NCBI GenBank assembly: GCA_009746045.1
Contig: RPFO01000584.1
Location: 1,243,843-1,307,842 of the forward strand
Reading direction: 5' to 3'
Source of the DNA: Mesostigma viride
Taxonomy: Eukaryota > Streptophyta > Mesostigmatophyceae > Mesostigmatales > Mesostigmataceae
Length of the DNA: 64,000 nucleotides
Made by a program: the position numbers and the translations under genes. Positions 55,186 to 64,000 of this stretch are shown here, piece by piece (the first letter of the stretch is position 1; the number at the start of each line of letters is the position of its first letter). The notes below the pieces were generated by a model that ran no database searches, had not been told where the DNA came from, and was given only the letters and a program-made list of their open reading frames with translations.

Positions 55186-55742
55186 TGCAAGTAGGTCACA
55201 AAGCCATCACCAAAACTCTCCAGGAAGGCCCTCCCCTTATCTTGCACTCCTTGGATCTCCACAAAACCATTCACATCCAAGCTATGATGGATAGTTCCAT
55301 GGAGTCCAGGCAGATTACCAAGTTGCAGGCAAGGGAGTCAGGCTTGTATTTTGTGCAGAATGATGATGCACCCTTGTCTCTCATTTCATGGTACAGCCGG
55401 TTGCATAGACGCAAGGCTGTCAGCAGCAATGCTGCTGAGTGCAGGGCAGTGGTGTCAGCAGTGCTTCATGCCAGGTACTTGAATCATGTGCTGGTTTGGT
55501 TGCAGATGCAAGCAGGCAGCAATGCTGGGGTGGTGGCACACTTGCTCACTGACAGTCAGTCAGTCCTCAGTTTCCTTGCTAACCCCTATGCTGTGCACAC
55601 TGATCTTGACTGGGTGGTCCTTAAACAGGAGTCCACCTACTGGGAGTCCACCCGTCACGTGGAGGACAAACACAACGCTGCTGATGCACTCACTAAAGTG
55701 CCTCAGCAGGCAGCTGACAATATCAGCTGTTGTACCACTTGA
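55182..55742 (+). CDS. pol: Copia-type RNase H
   Basis: Contains MMDSSMESRQITKLQ, SSNAAECRAVVSAV with the conserved glutamate, HLLTDSQSVLSFL, and the C-terminal HVEDKHNAADALTK that is diagnostic for copia RNase H. It ends TGA at 55740-55742. A one-base phase shift links it to the RT frame. Confidence 0.85.
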   Translation: MMQVGHKAITKTLQEGPPLILHSLDLHKTIHIQAMMDSSMESRQITKLQARESGLYFVQNDDAPLSLISWYSRLHRRKAVSSNAAECRAVVSAVLHARYLNHVLVWLQMQAGSNAGVVAHLLTDSQSVLSFLANPYAVHTDLDWVVLKQESTYWESTRHVEDKHNAADALTKVPQQAADNISCCTT

Positions 55743-56854
55743 TGAACCCCTATGGCAAGCAGGCAACCCTGCCCCATAGGGGGGACGCCTAGCAGGGTCC
55801 TGTTCACCAGGGCCGCCTAGGTAACCCAGTACCCCTTGGGCAGGTCCAAGGGGTAGGTTGTGGCTTCCAGCAAGGGGGGTTGGTTGGAGTCTGTTTTTCA
55901 TACATCTGCGTGCCCTATGCCAATAAAATCTGTTTTGATTTTTTCAACACCATGGAATTTCGTTATGCCACCTTCATAGGTGGGCAGGGGATGTATCTCA
56001 CACTTTCTCCATAGGGTTGTATGCCTTGGTGGATTGGCCTTGAGCTCAGTGGCTCAGGTGCCTCCCATTCAAGTGGAGGGTCAAAGCTCCCTTGACAGGT
56101 GGTTACCCAGGACCCCAGTTCACTGTGGATCTCCTGGGCCACCTGGCCTCACTGTTCAGTGGCAGTAAAGGCATGGGTGCTGTCATGTTGTCTAGTACAA
56201 CGTGCTCAGCACAGGTGCAGGATGAAATATTCCTGTCACCTGTCACCAGGACTTCAGCCACCACTGTGCAGGGCAGGGGTGGCTGGTCCCCACACGTTGT
56301 GCAGGTGCAACGTGGACAGGTCCAGGATGTCATAGTCCTGTCACCTGTCACTAGGACTTCAGCCCCCTCTGTGCAGGGCAGGGGTGGCTGGTCCTCACAT
56401 GTTGTGCAGGTGCAACATGGACAGTGCAGGGTGCAATAAACCTGCCTCTGTCACTCCTCAGGTTGCAGGTAACCTGAGCTCAGTTGACCCAGCCTGGCTG
56501 GGTTTTTTTCTGAGTGGGCGATGATGATGGAACAACATGGAACCTCTTAAACGGTTACCTTGGCATTTTTTTACAATGGCTCTCTTGGCTGGTGATGCAC
56601 TCCCTGGATAGGCAGACAGGCATAGCTATCTCCCTTGTGAGCTCGCGAGGAGGAGGAACTCCCCGGGCATGTTGAGCTAAACGTGATGCCATCACAAGTA
56701 TTGCACGAGTTCTGGGGCCCATCTTTTTCAGTCCAGATGTTGCAGTATGGGTGTCAGTTGCTCAGCACCTCAGTCAGCTTGGAGTCAGTCTCCTAGCTGG
56801 GCAGGGTCAGGCTTGAAGTCGCTAGCCTTCAACCTGAAAGGAAAACATAATGGG
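55743..56854 (+). other. 3' UTR of the copia-like element with tandem repeats
   Basis: About 1.1 kb. A tandem duplication of about 105 bp (near 56215-56315 and 56320-56420) contains CCTGTCACCTGTCACCAGGA and GTGCAGGGCAGGGGTGGCTG. Stem-forming strings AGGTTGCAGGTAACCT and CCAGCCTGGCTGG follow near 56459 and 56489. A purine-rich GAAAGGAAAACATAATGGG adjoins the 3' LTR and may act as the polypurine tract. A 115-codon frame across the tandem repeat is not supported as a gene. Confidence 0.55.
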
Positions 56855-57230
56855 AGTTAGATGAGATGCTTAGGCTGACACACGGATTTCCGGCCTGCGC
56901 GCCGCGTATTGCCTACCGCGGCTGAGCGGGACACCTCAGTACTGTACGGCAGGGTGTACGGTACTGAGGTGTCATGTGGACTGACGTGCGGTTAGTGCCA
57001 GACTGTTCCTAGGTGCTAGATCGACCCGCCAGGTCCGGTGTAGCCGGGCCTGACGGGCCGAGTCTTAGCTGGTTGCTAGTGACGTGGTCGCATGGCATTG
57101 CAGTGTCCAGTTGTCCACTGGCAGGTGCTGCAGTGAGCACTGCCATAGGCATATAGGCGTAGCACTGGGGAGTGCCGCAGCACCCGAGTTTGCCCAGACG
57201 TTCCATTCTGAGCCCTCAAGCTTACACTAC
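56855..57230 (+). repeat. 3' LTR of the copia-like element, left part (376 bp)
   Basis: Same as the first 376 bp of the 5' LTR; interrupted after CTTACACTAC by a non-LTR insertion. The remaining 82 bp are at 59202-59283. Confidence 0.9.
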
Positions 57231-57401
57231 ACGAGAATGGCTGACGGCGGTATGGCTGACGGCGGAGTTCAGATCTTTTGCGTCTGAGCCCCAAATTCGG
57301 TCAGACCACTCGCATTCGATGCGCCTTTCTAAGACGCACTTGCCAGTATAAACGGTTACGGCTGCCACGCAGTATAGACAAAGTTACGCACGTGACCAGC
57401 T

Positions 57402-58775
57402 ATGACGACTACCAAAGCAAAACGAGGGCTGGAAAAGGAGCTGGCACAGCTTCCCAGCGCCCAGCCCAACCCTCTCGCCCTCGCCATTGTTCAGCCGCCA
57501 GGCTTACCCGCCAAACCCTCGCCAAGCGCCTCGCCTGAGCCCAAGAAACCATGCCACGATCGCCACAAATGGAGCAAATTCTTGCCCGGCGACGGAATGT
57601 TCTCCCTCCTCGAGTGGCAGCAGCTGTCGCCGCAGGAAGTCGTCGAAGTTCTCCAGTTCCTCACACAGGAGCGGAAGCTCTTTGTGCCCTGGAGAAGGGG
57701 GGCGGCTATCGACTACCGCGACACGTCCTGGCTCTACACCTGTGCCGAATCCCGCCAACGCGAGTCTATCTTGACCAGCTACTACCAGCGCAGCTTCGGC
57801 GACATCACCAGAGAACTTTGGAACGCACTCAACGCCCCAGCCCCCGCACAGCCGGCAGCCCCATCGGCTTCCTCCCTCTGCAAGGATGACATCCGCGCAG
57901 TGCTGGAGGAGCACGTGACCTGGCCGCTGGCCGAGAAGATGACCTCGCTGAACACCACGCTCAACACGGTCGAGGCCCGGGTCTCCAACGTGGAAACCAA
58001 GGTCGTCCACAAGCTACAACCCCAGTTCACGGCGCTACACACCGCGGCGCAGGCATCGGAAACGCATGCTGCACTTGTCTCTCGCCTTAACCAGGTGGAA
58101 GGCAAGTGCGGCGTGCTCATGAAGAAGCTTGAGGCCATCACCGCCCACACCGAGGCCCTGGCCACACAGGTCCCAAAGCTAGCGGAGCAGACGGCCACCA
58201 TTGCCTCCCAGCCACCCCGGCAGGATGCTGGTGACCTCCCGCTCTCCTACGCGGACCTGCTGCGGACAGCGACCGCCTCCACCACCGACGCCATCGCCAC
58301 GAAGCTCCAGGAGCTGGAGGACCACCGCCAGGCCCAGCAACGGGAGGTCACCGATCGCGCTCGCCGCGAGTGCCGAGTGGTGCTACGTCGCTTCCCCCAG
58401 AAGCCAGGTGAGACGTCAACCTCCCTTGCTGACGAGATCAAGAAACAGCTTCTTACCCTCATGGGCCTGGTAGGTGAGGTAGAACTGCGTGGGTGCCACC
58501 GCCTTCCCCACTCACGGGACAAGACGGCCACCCCACCAGTCCTGCTCACCTTCCTCTCCCCTGAGGATAAGCAGCGGTTCCTCTCTCGTCGCAAGCGGTT
58601 GCACGACCTCACCTGGACGCTGGATGACGACCTAACCCCCGCTCAGCAACAGCAGCGACGCGACCTGTGGCCGGAATACCTCCGCCATAAGCAGGACCCC
58701 CAGAAGCCCAAGGTGTACTGGAGGGGCGGGGACCTGATGATCAACCACAAGATGTGGACGCCCCCAGCGGGCTAG
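57402..58775 (+). CDS. ORF1 protein with coiled coil and RNA-binding C-terminus
   Basis: An ATG at 57402 and TAG at 58773-58775 bound 457 intact codons. The N-terminal 150 residues include LSPQEVVEVLQFLTQERKLF. A long heptad-like region (about residues 170-330: MTSLNTTLNTVEARVSNVET, VSRLNQVEGKCGVLMKKLEA) should form a coiled coil for oligomers. The C-terminal part has ECRVVLRRFPQKPGETSTSL, VELRGCHRLPHSRDKTATPP, VLLTFLSPEDKQRFLSRRKR and LDDDLTPAQQQQRRDLWPEY, matching the L1 ORF1 (transposase_22-like) RNA-binding layout. It would package RNA for an enzyme encoded elsewhere. It is the best-preserved protein in the window. Confidence 0.82.
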   Translation: MTTTKAKRGLEKELAQLPSAQPNPLALAIVQPPGLPAKPSPSASPEPKKPCHDRHKWSKFLPGDGMFSLLEWQQLSPQEVVEVLQFLTQERKLFVPWRRGAAIDYRDTSWLYTCAESRQRESILTSYYQRSFGDITRELWNALNAPAPAQPAAPSASSLCKDDIRAVLEEHVTWPLAEKMTSLNTTLNTVEARVSNVETKVVHKLQPQFTALHTAAQASETHAALVSRLNQVEGKCGVLMKKLEAITAHTEALATQVPKLAEQTATIASQPPRQDAGDLPLSYADLLRTATASTTDAIATKLQELEDHRQAQQREVTDRARRECRVVLRRFPQKPGETSTSLADEIKKQLLTLMGLVGEVELRGCHRLPHSRDKTATPPVLLTFLSPEDKQRFLSRRKRLHDLTWTLDDDLTPAQQQQRRDLWPEYLRHKQDPQKPKVYWRGGDLMINHKMWTPPAG

Positions 58776-58997
58776 AATAGCAATAGCCCTAGCTTGTAAC
58801 CATTGGAGTCACTGTCGCTAAGGCAGCCATGCCTAGAATGTTTGCCTAGCTGTGCCAACAAACCTAGTCACGTGCCGCCAACGCACGGTACACAACCAGC
58901 CATAGCCTTAGCCTAGTTCTAGTACAGCCATGCTACGCCCTGGCTATGTTCAGATTACTTGCCCACGCTCCTTGCTATGACATGCTCACATGGGTCT

Positions 58998-59194
58998 TAT
59001 TGCACCCACAGTTTGCCGGATCGTTAGCCTGTCCTTTTAGCTAGCCGCGCCCGATTGCAGCTGTGGCATGCCTTTGGCATGAAGGAGACTGGGGGTCTCT
59101 GCCCTTTCTCCTGTAGTGCACACACAGGGATTAAAAGCACTTCGGTGCTCCGTGACTCCCCAACGGGAGCACGAGTTTAATTAATTAATTAATT
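58998..59194 (+). repeat. Conserved 3' UTR hairpins and (TTAA)n tail
   Basis: AGCACTTCGGTGCT (59136-59149) forms a 5-bp stem with a TTCG loop. GTGCTCC (59145-59151) can alternatively pair with GGAGCAC (59166-59172). The TTAA tail follows. The same hairpin layout with other bases occurs at 17355-17550, so the structure is likely the site recognised by the mobilising reverse transcriptase. Confidence 0.6.
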
Positions 59195-59201
59195 ACACTA
59201 C

Positions 59202-59283
59202 TCTCATTGTATTATTGCTAATACAACCATCCTTCCATTTCAGCTTTCGGCAGTTGTCCATCGTCGTTAGACTCGTTCCAACT
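59202..59283 (+). repeat. 3' LTR of the copia-like element, right part (82 bp)
   Basis: Matches the last 82 bp of the 5' LTR (TCTCATTGTATTATTGC to GTTCCAACT). GGTAC follows at 59284-59288 as the target duplication. Confidence 0.9.
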
Positions 59284-59538
59284 GGTACCCCCCTGCCCTT
59301 ACCACTACTTGAGCTTGAAGTCAGTAAACTCATTCCTAAAAATAGGACGGAGTTTTGACGTACGACGTGTTAATTAATAAGGTAGGTACAAGCCACTGAC
59401 CATAAACAAGATCGATCGGCTCGGCGGCTTGCAAACCTGAAACTTTCCTTCATTTTGGGTCGCAAACTATAAATTTTACCTTTAGGGGGGGTCGCAAAGT
59501 AGTTTGCCGGAAATTGATTACATATGACCACTACGCGG

Positions 59539-60261
59539 TAATGAGGCTGGTGGCAACCTTACTGCAGGTGGATGGGCAAGGAGGGGGGGGGCTGGAAGGT
59601 GGCAAGCCACCTCCTGCCAGTTGGGGAGGAGGCTGCATTGTTAGCCTGCACCCCGGCTGTCAAGGTTGTCCTACAAATTGTGATCCTCTTGGACAAGCGC
59701 AACAAGGCCCAACAAGTAGGAAAATAGAATCCCAGCGGGGTCACCCCCTTTTCCTGCTGCCACACCCACTGAGGCCAACGTACACCGCGTGGGGCAGCTG
59801 GGTGAGATCGGCATGCGGCGACAGCGTGCCACGCGCCGCCACTGCGAATACGCACTGCAATACAAGGTGGTACGTTGGCTTAATAGCCTGTGGGGGGGTG
59901 GGGCGGGGGGGCACTGAGACCGTCCTTCTAACCCTAGAGGGGCGTGCTCTTTATAATGAGGAGGAGGAGGCCCTTGCGAGTGCCAAGAAGCACTGCACCT
60001 GGCACAGGCGCCGCGGAGGTGGCGTTGCGACAGGTAAGGTGCAAGAAGGTGCTGATGCAATAGTAGTAAATGGGAAGCAGAATCAATACAAGCAACGGCG
60101 CGCGGACGCGGTGAGTCTGCCAAAGGCGGAGGTGGCAGGGAAGGCGCGTTGCTCGACCTGTTGGCTATGCGGCCGAGCTCACAGGAGATTTATGCCTGTG
60201 AAGAAAACTGCATCAAGCCAGCGGTTGCGGCAAGCGCAAGGTATTGGAATGTGCCCAAGCC
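59539..60261. other. Unassigned sequence
   Basis: A 268-codon plus frame crosses here (from about 59514 with no ATG). It has no recognisable domain, spans the TIR end and enters the duplication, so it is not supported as a gene. G-rich runs lie at 59580-59592 and 59892-59911. Confidence 0.4.
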
Positions 60262-60758
60262 CAGAGTCCCTAGTCCGCCGGTCAGTGGTCGCCTGTGGGG
60301 CTGCGGCGGCCGGAGCCTAGGCTCCAGGGGTACCGGTACCGCCGGGGGACCTGGTGTGACCGGATATCCGAGATGGCCCACCCGGTAGCGGTACCCCGGT
60401 TATGAAGCCGGACCTGGTATACCAGTATCGTTAGTAACAACACCGGTTACCAGTACCGGGTCGTTCCGATAGTACCGGGTTGTTCCGATAGTACCGGGTG
60501 AAGCCGGGAGGGGTCAGCGCGGTGCTTGTGATGGCTGCACTGGACCACTGCAGAGGAAGGGTTGCTGGTTCCGGCCATCAGTTTCGCAGTCTCAACTATG
60601 TATTGCGGCGGTGATCAAGGTGTCTTTTGATTTCTTCACTTGAGCTGTCTTGGGTTGCAAATTATTATAAAACAACTACCCATGTATTGAGATTTGACAT
60701 GTTTGGGATTGCATCTGCTCCTGCCTGTGGCCGTTGGTTTCTCTCTGCATGATGTCAG

Positions 60759-60875
60759 TTTGTACCGACGATGCAGCTGGTGCCAGTCAGGACAGCGGCT
60801 GCTCTGTTGATTATCCGATCTGCATAACTGGTGCAGCGAGTACGGCTTCGTGGGAACCCGGGAATGCATGCGGAG
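60759..60875 (+). CDS. Cysteine-module exon A1 (copy 2)
   Basis: Acceptor GATGTCAG, donor GAG|GTGCGT, 117 nt, phase 1-1. It encodes CTDDAAGASQDSGCSVDYP, ICITGAASTA and ACG. It differs from copy 1 mainly after the third Cys. Confidence 0.5.
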
Positions 60876-61636
60876 GTGCGTGTGGGCTGTCAAAGCTGGA
60901 CATACTATTTTGGATTTCCCTTTTCTAGTAGCATAATTTCTTTGTTTTGGTAAACAGGCTTTTATGGTACAGGTTCCGTTATGCACGTGCTGACTCTGAT
61001 ATATACCAATTGATGCCAGAAATCAAGTTGGCTACTGGTTTGACGTTTTTCTTTTCCTAATGTTATTGCCTGCAAGCGTTTGTTTCTTAACGTGATCAGT
61101 TTAGCGTGTCGGTAGGTCGAAAATGGGGAACAGAAGTCACAGGCTGCAGTGCGATGCAGCATACCGCTCTGCCTTGAACATGGAGGGCAGCTGCTCCAAG
61201 TGAGGGGGTGGTCCCAACTGCTGCAATTTGTGTTCGGTGTTCTGCCACCCATGTTCTGCCTGGTTGTCAGCCATGGGCCGGCTTGCCTCTTTTAGCCTCA
61301 AAGAGTCAACTGGTACAAAACATCAACTGTACGCAACAAAACGTGAACTATGTAGAAAAACATCAGCTAGACCAAACATCAACTTAGGTTGGGTGGGGGT
61401 TGCGGGTTGCATGTGATGGCTACATTGCACTGGACCACTGCAGAGGAAGGGCTACTGCCAGGTTCTGGCTGTTTCGCAGTCTCAACTATCACGGCGGTTA
61501 TCAAGGTGTCTTTTTATTTAGATTCACTTGAGCTGCCTTCGGTTGCACCTGATTATGATGTCTGTGTATTGAGGTTTGACGTGTTTGGCCTCGCTTCTGC
61601 TCGTGGCTGTGACCGTTTGTTTCTCTCTGACGCCAG

Positions 61637-61756
61637 CTTGTATCGATGATGCCGATGGGAATGGTACGGACACCGGCTGCTCTGGAGCCACCCCAGTGTG
61701 CTACACCGAGAGTGCAAGTACTGGAGAATTCGATGGCGGACGTTCAGGCTGCGCTG
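61637..61756 (+). CDS. Cysteine-module exon A2 (copy 2)
   Basis: Acceptor TGACGCCAG, donor CTG|GTGCGT, 120 nt, phase 1-1. It encodes CIDDADGNGTDTGCSGATP, VCYTESASTGEFDGGRSGC. Nearly identical to copy 1 except near the first Cys. Confidence 0.55.
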
Positions 61757-62431
61757 GTGCGTGTGGGCTGTGGTTATGTGGATGCACTGTTTTGGATTTC
61801 CCTCTTCTAATAGCATTCTTTTTCTAGTAAACAGCCTTTCATGGTACAAGACCGCTATCTATGCACGTGCTGACTCTGATAGAAACCAGTTGATGACAGA
61901 AATCAAGGTGGCTTCTGGTTTTTCTTTTTCTGCTGGTAATGCCTCTAAGCTTCTGTTTCTGAATGTGAACATGTAGGGAGGTGGCAAATGGTGGTACACC
62001 AGTCACAGGTTGCAGTGCCATGCAGCTTACCGCTTTGCCTTTAACCTGGAGGGCAGGTGGTGCAAGTGAGGGGGTGGTCCCAACCGCTGCAAGTTGTGTT
62101 CGGTGTTCTGCCACCCATGTTCTGCCTGGTTGTCGGCCATGAGCCGGCTTGCCTCTCTCAGCCGCAAAACGTCCACTAGTAAGGTTTGAGGGTTTGGCGG
62201 GGTGCTTGTGATGGCTGCACTGCACTGGACCATTGTAGAAGGACCGTTGGTACTTGATGTTTTGCAGTCTCAACTATGTATCACGGCAGTCATCGAGTTG
62301 TCTTTTGATTTCTGCCCTTGAGCTGTCTTCGGTTGACGGCATCTTAAAGCTGTGTATTGGAATTTGACGTGTTTGGCATTGCTTCTGCTCCCGGCTCCGC
62401 GCTGTGACCGTTTGTTTCTCTCCGACGCCAG

Positions 62432-62548
62432 TTTGTATTGACGATGCAGTTGATGCGGGTGTGGACAGTGGCTGCAGCCCTGATGAGCCAATCTGCTACA
62501 CTGGTGGAGGAAGTACTGGAGATTTCGCTCGTGGGCCCAGCTGCTTAA
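62432..62548 (+). CDS. Cysteine-module exon A3 (copy 2)
   Basis: Acceptor CGACGCCAG, donor TAA|GTGCGG, 117 nt, phase 1-1. It encodes CIDDAVDAGVDSGCSPDEP, ICYTGGGSTGDFARGPSC and L. The donor is weaker than in the others. Confidence 0.45.
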   Translation, partial: FVLTMQLMRVWTVAAALMSQSATLVEEVLEISLVGPAA

Positions 62549-63237
62549 GTGCGGGTGGGCTGTCAAAGCTGGACACACTATTTCGGATTTCCCTTTTTTA
62601 GTAGCGTTTTTTTTTTTTGTTTAGAACTTCTTTTTTTTTTGTAAATAGGCTTTTATGGTAGAGGTTGCCTTGTGCACGTCAGCACGTGCTGACTCTGATA
62701 GATACCAATTGGTAACAGAAATCATTACATAGGTGGCTTCTGGTTTTGACATTTTTTCCCCTGATGTTATTGCCTAAAAGCGTTTGTTTCTTACCGTGAT
62801 CAGTTCAGCATGTACTGTAGGAAGGTCCAAAGTGGGGAAACACTGAACAGAAGTCACAGGCTGCAGTGCCATGGAGCTTGCCTTGAACCCGGAGGGCTAT
62901 TGCTGCAAGGTAGGGGTTCATCTCAACTGCTGCAATTTGTGTAAGGTGTTCTGCTACCCATGTTTTTCCTGGCTGTCGGCCATGAGCTGGCTTGCCTCTG
63001 TTACCCACAAAGCCTCAACTGGCAACCTCGGAGGGCTTGGCGGGGTGCTTGTGTTTGCTGCACTGCATTGGACCATTGCAAAGGAAGGACTCCTGGTACT
63101 TGATGTTTTGCTACATGGTTGAGAAATACGCATGACAATTCAAATAATAGACGTATTTCTGGTACTTAATGCTGCGGATAAAAAACCTCGTGGTCCTTTG
63201 AACGTAGTTTCGTTACAGTGAGATGGAAGGGTAGCCC

Positions 63238-64000
63238 ACCCGATAGAGCTTAAAATTAACCGGTACTAGCTAGGGTGGGATACCAGCACAACAACTTGGA
63301 ACTAACCCAGGGACCCACCCGATAGAGCTTACATTAACCGTATACTGTGTTGCATTTGCACTGAACCAAGGTGATCGGAGGAAATTGATCTTGGTTATTA
63401 AATAACGCTTAAAAGACAAGCATTAAATCACAAATGCCGACGCCCACATTTCACGTCCTTCATGGTGAAAAACGTGTGAAATAAGGCATGAGCGTGAGTT
63501 GCCAAGGAGCAGTGCCTAGGCTAAATGCTACGCCGCCCAAAGGACAGGTCACGACACAAACAGATCACAGCCGTACGATACGTGGCGGCGCGTTCTAGGT
63601 GGTCGGATGCATTCAAGCACACATGTGCATGCATACATGCACAAAGGACTGAAAAGTTGCGCCGCGTCTGATACTCTACCATTCTTATGATTTCTTTCTC
63701 AGACATGCGCCACAAGCTCGGACTTAGACAAAATCACTCACATAGGTGAAAAACCAGAAACAGTACCAACGTCCCTAAGATCTGCGCGAAGCGCGGATCC
63801 TGCTGCATAACGTACGGTGGCAGCATAAGCAATCCAAAATGTACCGTCGGTGCCACACCAGCACCGGTACAATATTTTGTAGCACTCCACATATAGTCCG
63901 GACCCAAAAACAATTACAACGGGTCTCAAAAGTATGATCCGTACAGTATCTCGGACCTGAAACGCAGCACTAAAAATCCGTAGCACGAATTAAATAGTCT
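63238..64000. other. Unassigned sequence
   Basis: No gene or repeat family is recognised. ACCCGATAGAGCTTA is repeated at about 63239 and 63318. Confidence 0.4.

Larger units (their letters stand above)
57231..59194 (+). mobile_element. ORF1-only non-LTR retrotransposon (HAL1-like), complete
   Basis: Inserted in the 3' LTR with the 7-bp duplication ACACTAC (57224-57230 and 59195-59201; up to 9 bp if the tail is counted). It has a leader beginning with a tandem ATGGCTGACGGCGG, one ORF1 (57402-58775), a 3' UTR with hairpins and a TTAATTAATTAATTAATT tail. There is no reverse transcriptase. Elements with ORF1 only are known in mammals as HAL1; this is an analogous layout, not proof of relationship. 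Two truncated relatives lie at 138-812 and 2577-3553. Confidence 0.85.
48816..59283 (+). mobile_element. Ty1/copia-like LTR retrotransposon with unusual INT-PR-RT-RH order
   Basis: Order on the plus strand: 5' LTR, a 5' ORF of unknown function (49314-50869), capsid and nucleocapsid (about 50874-52250), integrase then protease-like domain (52392-54440), RT (54517-55185), RNase H (to 55742), 3' UTR with tandem repeats, 3' LTR interrupted by a non-LTR element. RT and RNase H are copia-type. In known Ty1/copia elements the protease lies before integrase; here no DSG/DTG protease is found before it. LTR identity of about 99.6% indicates a recent insertion, though several frame breaks exist. Confidence 0.82.
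47809..59538. mobile_element. Old TIR element (about 1.25 kb) split by the copia-like element
   Basis: The left end CCGTAGTGGTC and the right end GACCACTACGCGG are inverted. AAACTACTTTGCGA near 47830 pairs with a matching GTCGCAAAGTAGTTTGCC near 59490, giving TIRs of about 45-50 bp with gaps. TA flanks both ends (47807-47808, 59539-59540). The element parts are 47809-48815 and 59289-59538; the rest is the inserted copia-like element. Part of the left interior (about 48100-48480) is clearly related to the middle of the TTAA elements (for example GCCAGCAAGTATGTTGGCCAT versus the GCCACCAGGTGTGCTGGCCAT region), although the ends differ. No transposase is seen. Confidence 0.6.
60262..63237. repeat. 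Segmental duplication, copy 2 (cysteine-module array)
   Basis: Same order of sequence as 41871-46436, without the transposon insert. It has three module exons and the intervening conserved blocks. Divergence from copy 1 is small, with short indels. Confidence 0.85.

Noticed and set aside
56092-56439. 115-codon frame with a doubled 35-residue repeat
   Set aside because: It is the translation of a noncoding tandem duplication in the 3' UTR of the copia-like element.
59514-60320. 268-codon plus frame
   Set aside because: Starts without ATG inside a transposon end and runs into a duplicated segment; composition is low complexity with no domain.

Overview
The window is transposon-dense eukaryotic nuclear DNA. 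No bacterial operon, CRISPR array, rRNA or tRNA gene was found. The likely source is a green-lineage alga, for three reasons: splice donors of the GTGCGT/GTACGT type occur in the host-like gene and exons, the Penelope-like element has the N-terminal GIY-YIG layout described mainly from green algae, protists and invertebrates, and proteins rich in Ala, Gly, Pro and Gln are common. The species cannot be named from the sequence.

Layout. 1-4400: two truncated copies of an ORF1-only non-LTR element, (TTAA)n tails, an 86-bp foldback and a LINE C-terminal remnant. 4413-9287: a Penelope-like retroelement on the minus strand between 325-bp direct repeats. 9496-9566: an insertion consisting only of a tail. 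11490-14786: a three-exon host-like gene (minus). 15249-15599: a short plus-strand frame with one TAG. 15849-23953: an 8.1-kb Mutator-like element with perfect 210-bp terminal inverted repeats and a 9-bp target duplication; it carries large minisatellites and gene-like pieces but no transposase I can recognise. 24370-25432: a signal-peptide-like frame followed by about 0.9 kb of (GGGA)n.

25700-38972: a complete Ty3-type chromovirus (minus; 584-bp LTRs, TSD gaggg, PBS, PPT). It also has an RNase H1/viroplasmin-type hybrid-binding ORF in its leader and about 2.4 kb of extra coding-like sequence downstream of the integrase. A 1.7-kb TTAA-specific (piggyBac-type) non-autonomous element splits its pol frame. 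39160-40930: the 3' end of a restriction-endonuclease LINE, present twice tail to tail as a palindrome of about 513 bp per arm. 41871-46436 and 60262-63237: a segmental duplication, each copy with three exon-like cysteine-rich modules; copy 1 contains a second TTAA element. 47809-59538: nested insertions, with an old TIR element split by a Ty1/copia-like element (48816-59283, TSD ggtac), whose 3' LTR is in turn split by a complete ORF1-only non-LTR element (57231-59194).

The strongest novelty candidates are the copia-like element, whose apparent order is ORF1-CA-NC-INT-PR-RT-RH with protease after integrase; the leader hybrid-binding ORF and 3' module of the Ty3 element; the duplicated cysteine-rich exon array; and the minisatellite-loaded Mutator-like element. 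Most frame breaks in the retroelement genes equal one missing base, so uncorrected assembly errors must be considered before calling these elements dead.
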